A DNA stretch of 35,236 bases from JBQTII01 sp052388275 (lineage in GTDB: Bacteria > Actinomycetota > Actinomycetes > Sporichthyales > Sporichthyaceae), in NCBI GenBank assembly GCA_052388275.1, contig JBQTII010000113.1, positions 1 through 35,236 on the forward strand, read 5' to 3'. This document shows positions 23,674-30,356 of the stretch, piece by piece. A model generated the notes under the pieces. That model ran no database searches. It saw nothing but the letters and a program-made list of their open reading frames with translations, and had not been told where the DNA came from. A program made the position numbers and the translations under genes. Position 1 is the first letter of the stretch. Every line of letters starts with the position of its first letter.

Positions 23674-24348
23674 CTAACGCCGGCCGCCGGCGGATCGGCG
23701 TCGACGTGGCAGGGGTTGCACGGCGAGGTCTCCGGGGCCGACGACCGATGTGCCGTAGCGAGCGAGCGTGGCCAGGACCAGCGGATCGTCGGCGACGGGG
23801 TGCCGGACCCACCGCCAGGCGGCGTCCCCGTAGGGCGGGTGTTCGCCGGCGTCGTCGAACAGGGTCACGGCGCGGCCCCGCCCCGTCGGGTCGTGTTGCA
23901 CTCCGGTGTAGATGGCGTCCCAGGCACGGTGCAGCGCCGCGGCCCACCGTTGGGTCAACGCTCGGTCCGGCCCGGCCCACAGGGCGGCGGTGACTCCCAC
24001 GGCTCCCGCCGCGGCGGTGGTGAGACGAGCGGCGCGGGGCGCGGTGGACGGAGCGTCGATCTGCGCGCGACTCAGACGCTCGAGCACGCGACGCTGCAGC
24101 AGTCCGCGGCCCAGCAGATCCTGCAGGGCCTCGACGGTGGCCGCGGCGACGCCGCCGGCGAGATAGCACGAGCCGTGCGGGGCGGGCAGATCGAAGCGTC
24201 CGCCGTCCTGCGGCTGCGCGGGCTGGGTGGCGAACCACCACGGCGAGTCCCGCCGCGCGCTGTAGATGCGGTGCAGCACTCGCCCGGCGAGGCGTTCGGC
24301 GGGCAGGCGCCGGAGCACAGCTGCCGACGGCGGCTCGCGCAGCGCCAC
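23674..24348 (-). CDS. RES-domain toxin (MbcT/ParT-like)
   Basis: 224 residues of the RES family, whose members degrade NAD+ by phosphorolysis or ADP-ribosylate metabolic enzymes. The family pattern is visible: LHRIYSARRDSPWWF (catalytic Arg and Tyr region, residues about 23-37), GGRFDLPAPHGSCYLAGG, then AAATVEAL with the conserved Glu. The long open frame continues upstream to 24810, but that part is antisense to nothing and overlaps the antitoxin gene in another frame. The GTG at 24348 lies 2 nt past the antitoxin stop (TGATCGTG) and is the coupled start. It forms a toxin-antitoxin pair with the gene at 24351-24782. Confidence 0.87.
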   Translation of the reverse strand: MALREPPSAAVLRRLPAERLAGRVLHRIYSARRDSPWWFATQPAQPQDGGRFDLPAPHGSCYLAGGVAAATVEALQDLLGRGLLQRRVLERLSRAQIDAPSTAPRAARLTTAAAGAVGVTAALWAGPDRALTQRWAAALHRAWDAIYTGVQHDPTGRGRAVTLFDDAGEHPPYGDAAWRWVRHPVADDPLVLATLARYGTSVVGPGDLAVQPLPRRRRSAGGRR

Positions 24349-24350
24349 GA

Positions 24351-24782
24351 TCAGCTCAGCCGCGCGGCGAGCCGGCGGGCCATGGTGAGCACCGCCGCCT
24401 GCTCGCCTGCGCGCAGGCGATCGATCGGCCGGCCGCCGAGGGTCAGGTTCTCGCCGGTGAGCCAGCCCGCGATCGACAGCGGGTCGAGCACTTCGCTCAG
24501 CGCGGCCACCGTCTCGGCGACGCCTTGGACCGGGCGGCGCCCGTCGAACTGGACGATCGGGTAGACCGGTCTGCCGTCGCTGTTGACAACCCGCAGCAGC
24601 CGACGGTCCTGCGAGACCGCCTGGACCGACTTGCCCAGCAGCCGGGCCGTGTCGGCCTGGCCCAGCGCCGGTCCCACCTGGGCGCTCCACAACCGGGAGT
24701 TGGCGCTGTGCTCGAGGATCCGCCGGGCAAGATCTACGGCCTGCGGGTCGGCGTGCGCCGCGAGCTCGCTCAGGCTCGACAC
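24351..24782 (-). CDS. Xre/MbcA/ParS-type antitoxin
   Basis: 143 residues. The central part (GQADTARLLGKSVQAVSQDRRLLRV) is a helix-turn-helix. VVNSDGRPVYPIVQF resembles the linker of MbcA/ParS antitoxins. The C-terminal WLTGENLTLGGRPIDRLRAG, followed by EQAAVLTMARRLAA, is the toxin-binding domain that plugs the RES active site in characterised complexes. Start is GTG at 24782, 5 nt after a strong AAGGAGG. The toxin gene follows with a 2-nt gap. Confidence 0.88.
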   Translation of the reverse strand: MSSLSELAAHADPQAVDLARRILEHSANSRLWSAQVGPALGQADTARLLGKSVQAVSQDRRLLRVVNSDGRPVYPIVQFDGRRPVQGVAETVAALSEVLDPLSIAGWLTGENLTLGGRPIDRLRAGEQAAVLTMARRLAARLS

Positions 24783-24845
24783 GGTGGCCTCCTTCGTTAC
24801 GGCGAATCAACTATTTATCAGTGTAGGTGATTGAATTACTTAAAA
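24783..24845 (-). promoter_or_regulatory. AT-rich promoter region of the Xre-RES operon
   Basis: AAGGAGG on the minus strand at 24788-24794, then an AT-rich stretch (24808-24845) that stands out strongly from the GC-rich surroundings. It contains an inverted AATCA/TGATT pair that could be the antitoxin operator. An exact -10/-35 pair is not clear. Confidence 0.5.
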
Positions 24846-24983
24846 ACTGGGCCCCTGGGGCACCGGCGAACGCAGTGGGGAACCTGACGGTGCGTCGGCG
24901 GCATCGAACCGGCGGACAAGGGGTTTCCCTTTCGCGCCCCCACCGCGTTCGTGTCCACCTCGGCGCCACGAGATGGCGCTGCG

Positions 24984-26196
24984 TCAGATTGCAGGCCCGG
25001 CCCTTCCGGCGAACTCGACCGGAAGGGTGGCGAGTCCGTTGACCCAGGTGGAGCGAACCCTCGTTGCCGGTGCACAGCGGCGCAGCCCGGCCAGTCGGGT
25101 GCACGTCTCGGCCAGCATCACCTTGAGTTCCGTGCGGCTGAGTTCTGCGCCCATGCAGAAGTGTGGGCCGCCCGCGCCGAAGGCGGGGTGCGGCGCGCGC
25201 GACCGGGTGATGTCGAAGACGTCTGGGTCTGCGATCAGCGCCGCGTCGCGGGCGCCCGAGGCGTACCACATCACGAGGCGATCGCCGGCGGCGATGTCGA
25301 TGCCGTGCAGTGCGGTGTCGAGGGTGGCCGTCCGCGCAAAGTAGTTCAGAGGCGTCGACCAGCGCAGTACCTCCTCGGCGGCGTTGGCAACGAGTTCGGG
25401 CTGCGTTCGAAGCAGCTCCAACTGTTCGGGATGGTCCAGAAGGGCAAGTACGCCGAGCGAGAACGCGTTGCGGATCGTGTCGTTGCCACCGAAGAGCAGG
25501 CTCGCGAAGTTGATGGTGATCTCGCCGTCGGTCAGCTGCCGGCCCTCGACCGTGGCGGCGGCCATGGCCGCGACCAGTCCGTCGCCTCCGCGCGCGCGTT
25601 CGGCCGACACGTGGCCGGCGAGGTAGGTGGACATCTCGACGAGGGTTGCCGTCCCGTCGGTGTCGGCCGACACGTGGCGTTCGAGTTGGTCGGTCCAGTC
25701 CAACAACCGGTGGTGGTCGCCGCGCGGAACTCCCAAGAGGGAGGCGATCACCCTGAGCGGGACCGGTACGGCGACCTCGGCGACCAGGTCGGCGCGCCCG
25801 CGCGGCCGGACAGTTTCGAGCACCTCGGCGACGACGGCGCCGATCAGGTCGTCCAACTGCCGTACAGCGCGAGGCAGGAAGGCGTCGACGACGACGCGGC
25901 GGTACTGGGCGTGCGAGGGCGGATCCTTGAAAAGAATCATGTCGCGCAGCGCCTCCAATGGCGCGAGGGTGTCGCGACGCAACCAGACGCCACCGCTGGA
26001 ACTGGAAAACGTGACCGGGTCCCGGCTGATGCGCGCGATGTCCTCGGCACGAGTTCACCGACCAGAACCCGCCACCGTCCGCACACCGGTTCCAGTGCAC
26101 GGGCGCGTCCTCTCGCAGCCGAGCGAAGATGTCGTGCGGTGGGCCGTCGCCGAAGAGTCCGGCGTCGGACAGGTCGATGTCGTCGAGCGGGATCAC
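24984..26196 (-). pseudogene. Cytochrome P450 (CYP125/CYP142-like), single frameshift
   Basis: Heme-thiolate monooxygenase of about 400 residues split between two frames. Codons from GTG 26196 encode the N-terminus (DDIDLSDAGLFGDGPPHDIF, ARLREDAPVHW, GGGFWSV). After one extra base within 26046-26055, the rest continues in the next frame (EDIARISRDPVTF and onward, ending at 24984). All core motifs survive: the I-helix FGGNDTIRN, ExxR within EEVLRW, and the heme loop FGAGGPHFCMG with Cys ligand. The C-terminal VRSTWVNGLATLPVEF resembles the steroid/terpenoid CYP125 group. Because everything else is intact, either the loss is recent or the base is a sequencing error. No ferredoxin gene is next to it. 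Confidence 0.85.
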
Positions 26197-26316
26197 GGGA
26201 GGTCTGCCTCTCTTCGGCGTCGAGTCGAGGCGGGCCGGAAAATTTGCCGAACCTACCAGTGGGGCGAACCACAGTCGACCAGGGCGTGGAGCCATTTTCT
26301 GATGGTCCGTCTGTTG

Positions 26317-26331
26317 GCAAAGTCGCAGGTA
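26317..26331 (+). repeat. Arm sequence at right end of cassette B
   Basis: GCAAAGTCGCAGGTA, identical to 22256-22270. It lies 41 bp before attachment repeat 3. Confidence 0.75.
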
Positions 26332-26357
26332 ACCTGAAGAGGGCACTTTCGGGCATG

Positions 26358-26400
26358 CTCATACTCCCTGGGTCGTCGGTTCGAGTCCGACCCGCCCCAC
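26358..26400 (+). repeat. Attachment repeat 3 (attR)
   Basis: 43-bp copy of the tRNA-Met 3' half with 2 changes (one in the anticodon loop region, one in the variable loop). The T-arm and acceptor half are identical to the functional gene. It marks the right end of the island. The 5' half of a tRNA is absent, so it is not a tRNA gene. Confidence 0.9.
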
Positions 26401-26524
26401 TGCCGGCCTGCCGAATTGTCGACTGGAGAGCCCGATCGACACGCGTGTGGCCCTTGCGGTGCACGATTCGCCATTCGTGGGGCGATGTGGACCCTGAGCC
26501 AACGGTGGAGCGTTAGCTGCGGCC

Positions 26525-27979
26525 TCAGCCTCCGCTTCGAGCAAACCGGTCGGCGGCGGGACGGGGCGGGTCCGTGGCGGAGCGCCAGGACGGGGGAGCG
26601 GGCGCCGGGCCCAGGCTGTACCCCGGGCGCTCAGTGGAGGTCGCCCGGGTGGAGCGGAAGCCGTCGAGGAGGCGGTGGCGGCGGGCGGTGATCTCGTGCG
26701 GGATCTCGGCCGCGACGTCGCGCAGGATCGCGCGGCGGTCCGCCCCGGGCAGGCGCAGGGCGCGGATCAGGCCGGGCACCAGGTGGGCGGGGCTGATGAT
26801 CGACTCGATCGAGCGCGCCCGGTTGAAGGTGTCGGAGATGTCCGGGAGCTCGTCGCCGGCGAAGGTGCGCAGCACCTCACGCACCAGCGTCGAGGTGGGC
26901 AGCGGACGCGACTCGCGGTTGCCCCAGTGGTAGGTGCTCAGGGTGTCCTTGTCGCGCTGGCGTTCCCAGCTGCGCAAGGCGCGGTCGAGCGCGGCACGCT
27001 CGCGCAGGTGCGGGGCGGCTGCCTCGCCGAGCAGGCGGCCGTTCTTCAGCGCATCCCGCATGCCCTGGCCCACGACCGGGTCCTTGTAATGCCCCGCGTC
27101 GCCGGCCAGCGCCCAACCGGGGCCGTGTGAGCGGCGGTAGTAAGCGGAGAGGTCATCGGTGCGCCGGATCGTGCTCAGGTTCGTGGCGCCGCGTAACCGA
27201 GCGCCCATGCCCTCGGGGTCGCCGTCGAGCTTGCGTTGCCAGGCAGCCTCGGAGTTCTCCCGGAAGTCGGCGATGTCCCCGGCCGGGCACATCCACACCG
27301 CGAGAAGGCGCCCTTCGGGACACGAGGGAAGTGCCAGGCCCACCGTGCGTTGCGCGCGATATACCCCGAACTCGCGGGCCGCCTCGGTCCCGGCCTGCGG
27401 GTCGTCCAGGTAACGGAAGGCGAAGCCGCGGCCGTTGCGGGATCCGCGGTAGGGCTCCCAGGCGTCGACCTCGGCGGCGACCCGCGACCAGCGTCCGTCG
27501 GCCCCGATGACCAGGCGCGCCTGAACCTCGTGCTCGCCGTCGGCATCGGTGTAGCGCACCCCGGCCGCCCGGCCGCGGCGCCACACGACCTGGGTGACCT
27601 TTCGGCGCTCGCGAACCTCGGCGCCCGCCGCGCGGGCGGCGGCGACGAGCACCTCGTCCTGCAGGTTGCGCGGAATGCACACGCCGAAGTCGATGTCGTC
27701 GAAGGGGGTGAACCGCTCGCGCAGCACCAGGTCGTCGTCCTGGATGCGCAGGTAGGGCACCCGGGCCGGGCCGAGCGCGAGGATCCCCTCCAGCGCCCCC
27801 ATCTTCTTCAGTTCCGCCACGCCATTGGGGACCAGGACGTGGGTGGACAGCGTGTCGGCAGGAAAGGCGACCTTGTCCAGCACGAGCACGCGGTGCCCGG
27901 CCCGGGCCAGGACCACGGCCGCGGCCGCACCGGCGCAGCGTGCGCCGACGATCACGACGTCGACCTGTTCGGTGCTCAC
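26525..27979 (-). CDS. FAD-dependent oxidoreductase (PHBH-fold, geranylgeranyl-reductase-like)
   Basis: 484-residue flavoprotein. N-terminal dinucleotide-binding motif VDVVIVGARCAGAAAA, second flavin motif VIGADGRWSRVA, and the GD motif WALAGDAGHYKDPVVGQG are in the normal order of the PHBH monooxygenase/geranylgeranyl reductase family. Substrate unknown: hydroxylation or reduction of an aromatic or lipid is possible. The open frame extends to 28102, but GTG codons at 27977-27982 sit 5-8 nt after GAGGAGG. I use the second (27979). The C-terminus carries about 50 extra Pro/Ser/Arg-rich residues. It is the first gene to the right of the tRNA island. Confidence 0.88.
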   Translation of the reverse strand: MSTEQVDVVIVGARCAGAAAAVVLARAGHRVLVLDKVAFPADTLSTHVLVPNGVAELKKMGALEGILALGPARVPYLRIQDDDLVLRERFTPFDDIDFGVCIPRNLQDEVLVAAARAAGAEVRERRKVTQVVWRRGRAAGVRYTDADGEHEVQARLVIGADGRWSRVAAEVDAWEPYRGSRNGRGFAFRYLDDPQAGTEAAREFGVYRAQRTVGLALPSCPEGRLLAVWMCPAGDIADFRENSEAAWQRKLDGDPEGMGARLRGATNLSTIRRTDDLSAYYRRSHGPGWALAGDAGHYKDPVVGQGMRDALKNGRLLGEAAAPHLRERAALDRALRSWERQRDKDTLSTYHWGNRESRPLPTSTLVREVLRTFAGDELPDISDTFNRARSIESIISPAHLVPGLIRALRLPGADRRAILRDVAAEIPHEITARRHRLLDGFRSTRATSTERPGYSLGPAPAPPSWRSATDPPRPAADRFARSGG

Positions 27980-28126
27980 CACGTGTTCCTCCTCGCCGGG
28001 TGTGCTCAATCTAGGGGCGCTCGCCGCCGGCGTCGTCGCGCTGAGCCTGCTGTCCGCGCCAGCCAGGTACCCGGGGCACAGCGCAAAGGTTCCTGAGCAC
28101 ACCTGCGCCGTTCGCTTGGGTCCCCC

Positions 28127-28618
28127 TCAGCCCCACCACACGGTCTCGCCATCGACGCGCTCGTCGCTGGGGGTGAGTCCGGCGCGCGTCGCCACCGCGG
28201 CCGAGGCGGCGTGCTCGGGGTGGATGTGCGCCTCAATGCGGTCGACGCCTTGGGTGCGCAGCCATGTCACGAGCGCGATCGCCGCCTCGCCGGCGTACCC
28301 GTTGCCCTGCCAGGGCACTCCGACGACCCAGGCAATGGTGGCGGTGCGCGTGCTTTCGCCGACGGTGATCGTCGCCTGCACGGTGCCCACCGCCGCGTGG
28401 TCGGTGCGCTGGCGAAGGATCCAGTTGACCCAGATCTCCTGCGGCCGGCGCGATCCCCGCTCCAGGAATTGGTACCGCACACGCAGGTCAGCCAGTTCCA
28501 GCGGCGCGTCCCCGATGTAGGTGTGCAGGCGTTCGTCGCCGAGCACCACCGCCATCTCGTCGGCGTCCTCGGCGCGTAGCGCGTCGAGGAACAGGCGCGG
28601 GGTGCTGAGCTGGGTCAC
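28127..28618 (-). CDS. GNAT family N-acetyltransferase
   Basis: 163 residues of the GNAT fold, RimJ/RimL-like (the opening TQLSTPRLFLDALRAEDADE is the usual strand 1 and helix 1). Acetyl-CoA binding motif A: WVVGVPWQGNGYAGEA. It is followed by EAHIHPEHAASAAVATRAGL. Substrate unknown. The frame is open to 28690, but GTG at 28618 has a GGGGGA site about 8 nt upstream. The longer start would overlap the methyltransferase fragment on the other strand. Confidence 0.87.
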   Translation of the reverse strand: MTQLSTPRLFLDALRAEDADEMAVVLGDERLHTYIGDAPLELADLRVRYQFLERGSRRPQEIWVNWILRQRTDHAAVGTVQATITVGESTRTATIAWVVGVPWQGNGYAGEAAIALVTWLRTQGVDRIEAHIHPEHAASAAVATRAGLTPSDERVDGETVWWG

Positions 28619-28640
28619 GGCTCGTTCCCCCTGAGGTCTG

Positions 28641-28757
28641 ATGATGTCGCTGAACATACCGATCGATTTCGGCGACGCCTTCGACATCACCGGCGCCGAC
28701 TACGGCGGCTGGTGCGAGGCCGCCGGGTTCCGCTCGGTGGCGATCGCGTCCAAGTGA
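28641..28757 (+). pseudogene. C-terminal remnant of an O-methyltransferase
   Basis: 38 codons from ATG 28641 to TGA 28755-28757. The text MSLNIPIDFGDAFDITGADY, then GGWCEAAGF, is the last strand-helix segment of SAM-dependent small-molecule O-methyltransferases (family pattern M-x-L-N-x-x-I...F-T-x-x-x-x-x-G-W-x-x-x-A-G-F). The catalytic and SAM-binding parts are absent, and the upstream DNA belongs to the divergent GNAT gene. Not likely to be functional. Marks a past deletion or insertion just before the ars operon. Confidence 0.65.
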
Positions 28758-28761
28758 TTGC

Positions 28762-28789
28762 TTGACGTTTATCGAAGAAGCGCTAACCT
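28762..28789 (+). promoter_or_regulatory. Promoter/operator of the arsR operon
   Basis: TTGACG at 28762-28767, 16-nt spacer, TAACCT at 28784-28789. The -10 ends 6 nt before the arsR ATG, so the transcript should be leaderless. An ATCGA/TCGAT inverted pair (28771-28775 and 28793-28797) spans the -10 and may be the ArsR operator. Confidence 0.65.
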
Positions 28790-28795
28790 GAGTCG

Positions 28796-29152
28796 ATGCC
28801 TAAGCCGTTGCCGCGCCTCGACACGAGCGCGCCCGTGTGCTGCGCTCCGATCGCGGCGGGGGTCATCGATTCGGGCAGCGCGCTGGGGATCGCGTTACGG
28901 CTCAAGGCGCTCGCCGACCCGGTGCGGGTGCAGCTGATGTCCATGCTGCTCGCGGCCGACGAGCCCGGTATCTGTACCTGCGATCTGGCTCCGGCGCTCG
29001 GCCGTAGTGAGGCCACCATCAGCCACCACCTCAAACAGCTGCGCGAGGCGGGGCTGATCACGGGCACGAAAAGGGGCACGAACACCTGGTACCGGCCGGA
29101 CCTGACCAACCTTGGCGCGCTGTGCCGAGTCATCGACCCCGAATGCTGCTGA
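28796..29152 (+). CDS. arsR: ArsR family metalloid-responsive repressor
   Basis: 118-residue winged-helix repressor. Core: ALADPVRVQLMSMLL, CTCDLAPALGRSEATISHHLKQLREAGLI (recognition helix), GTNTWYRPDL wing. Cysteines occur at three places: CC at 15-16, C-T-C near 60-62, and CC at the C-terminus. An N-terminal Cys pair plus a cysteine near the DNA-binding helix is the As(III) site of CgArsR-type repressors, so arsenite is the likely inducer. It heads an operon with aqpS and arsC. Start is a leaderless ATG. Confidence 0.93.
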   Translation: MPKPLPRLDTSAPVCCAPIAAGVIDSGSALGIALRLKALADPVRVQLMSMLLAADEPGICTCDLAPALGRSEATISHHLKQLREAGLITGTKRGTNTWYRPDLTNLGALCRVIDPECC

Positions 29153-29859
29153 TCGTGGGTTCGCCGCTGGCGCGCAGGGCGCTCGCCGAGTTCCTGGGCA
29201 GCGCGCTGCTCGCGTGCACTGTCGTCGGCTCGGGGATCGCTGCCACCCGGCTCACCGACGACGTCGCCGTGCAACTGCTGGTCAACGCGGTGATCACCGG
29301 CGCCGTTCTGGTCGCCCTGATCCTTGCGCTGGCGCCGGTCTCGGCGGCGTTCAATCCGGTGGTGACGCTCCTCGAGCGTGTTCTCGGAGCCGTCGACAGC
29401 CGCGCTGCGGCCGCGCTGATCAGCGCACAGGTCGCCGGGTGCTGCGCGGGCGTGATGGTGGCCAACCTGATGTACGACCTGGCCGCCGTCGACCTCAGCG
29501 CACGGGACCGCACGGGCGCGCATCTGTTGCTCGGCGAGGTCGTCGCCACGTTCGGGCTCGTACTGGTCATCTTCAGCCTCCTGCGGTCCGGCCGAGCGGA
29601 CTCGGTTGCCTACGCCGTCGGCGGCTACATCACCGCCGCCTATTGGTTCACCTCCAGCACGAGCTTCGCCAACCCCGCCATCACGGTGGGCCGGATGCTC
29701 TCGGACACCTTCGCCGGCATCGCACCGGCCGGCGTCGGCGCGTTCGTCGGCGCGCAGTTCGTCGGCGCCCTGCTCGCCCTTGCCGCGGTGCTCGCGCTCT
29801 ACCCCGAGCCCCGCCACCTCGCCGCGGCCCGCGTGGACAGCCCGGAGAACCGACCGTGA
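29143..29859 (+). CDS. aqpS: Aquaglyceroporin-type channel AqpS (MIP family)
   Basis: 238 residues, about six membrane helices, MIP fold. The two half-helix motifs are AFNPVVTL (NPV in place of the first NPA) and FANPAITVGRM (second NPA). In arsenic operons, AqpS-type channels let arsenite, formed by ArsC, leave down its gradient, replacing the ArsB/Acr3 pump. That role is inferred from context. ATG at 29143 overlaps the arsR stop by 10 nt. A GTG at 29155 is an alternative. Its stop overlaps arsC (GTGA), so the three genes form one tight operon. Confidence 0.9.
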   Translation: MLLIVGSPLARRALAEFLGSALLACTVVGSGIAATRLTDDVAVQLLVNAVITGAVLVALILALAPVSAAFNPVVTLLERVLGAVDSRAAAALISAQVAGCCAGVMVANLMYDLAAVDLSARDRTGAHLLLGEVVATFGLVLVIFSLLRSGRADSVAYAVGGYITAAYWFTSSTSFANPAITVGRMLSDTFAGIAPAGVGAFVGAQFVGALLALAAVLALYPEPRHLAAARVDSPENRP

Positions 29860-30266
29860 GTAAGGCTCCTGTCATTTTGTTCGCCTGCATCCACAACGGT
29901 GGACGCAGCCTCGCCGCCAAGGTGCTGACGGAGCATCACGGCGCGGGCCGGGTACAGGCGCGCTCCGCTGGAAGCGAACCCGGCGCCGCGCTGAACCCCG
30001 TCGTGGTGCAGGTCCTGCACGAACGTGGCCTGCGCACCGACGGCGAGCGCCCCACGCTGCTCACCGCCGACGGCGTGGCGCAGGCTGATGTCGTGGTCAC
30101 CATGGGGTGCGGTGAGGCCTGCCCGATCTTCCCGGGCAAGCGCTACGAGGACTGGCCGCTGCAAGACCCCAAGGGCCAGGACCTCGCGAGCGTGCGGTGC
30201 ATCGTCGACGAGATCGAGGCCCGAGTGTGCGCCCTGCTCAGGGAACTCGGCGTCGGCACCCGCTGA
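29856..30266 (+). CDS. arsC: Arsenate reductase ArsC (low-molecular-weight phosphatase fold)
   Basis: 136 residues. The active-site loop FACIHNGGRSLAA has the CX5RS signature (Cys11, Arg17, Ser18). The second motif MGCGEACPIFPGKRYEDWPL with Cys pair and DP loop (DPKGQD) is typical of LMW-PTP-type arsenate reductases. Electrons probably come from mycothiol/mycoredoxin or thioredoxin. The sequence does not decide. Reduces arsenate to arsenite for exit through AqpS. GTG at 29856 overlaps the aqpS stop. Confidence 0.92.
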   Translation: MSKAPVILFACIHNGGRSLAAKVLTEHHGAGRVQARSAGSEPGAALNPVVVQVLHERGLRTDGERPTLLTADGVAQADVVVTMGCGEACPIFPGKRYEDWPLQDPKGQDLASVRCIVDEIEARVCALLRELGVGTR

Positions 30267-30356
30267 CCAGACAGCTCTGGCCGGCAACGCCCGGCTCTCC
30301 TGGAGGTAGAACGCCGCGAGAGTTGGACGCCTGGCGCCCTGCGCGATGATGGCGGC

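Larger units (their letters stand above)
20381..26400. mobile_element. tRNA-Met-borne accessory island made of two tandem cassettes, no integrase
   Basis: The region is bounded by the functional tRNA-Met and a near-perfect copy of its 3' half at 26358-26400, with a third copy in the middle. Cassette A (repeat 1 to repeat 2, about 1.9 kb) carries an AbiE-type pair. Cassette B (repeat 2 to repeat 3, about 4.1 kb) carries VapBC-type and Xre-RES pairs, gene fragments and a frameshifted P450. Both cassettes end with the same 15-bp arm (22256-22270, 26317-26331) 43 and 41 bp before the repeat. No integrase, excisionase, replication or transfer gene is visible. This fits relics or cis-mobilisable elements that would need an integrase supplied in trans. 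Confidence 0.8.

Noticed and set aside
24889..24945. tRNA-like 3' half on the minus strand (T-loop GGTTCGAT, variable-arm-like AAGGG/CCCTT hairpin)
   Set aside because: The T-stem has a mismatch, there is no matching 5' half or anticodon arm, and no second copy was found, so neither a tRNA nor an att site is supported.
24811..26346. Long 511-codon minus-strand frame over the P450
   Set aside because: Only its part before 26046-26055 is genuine P450 sequence. The remainder is the out-of-frame shadow of the P450 C-terminal portion.
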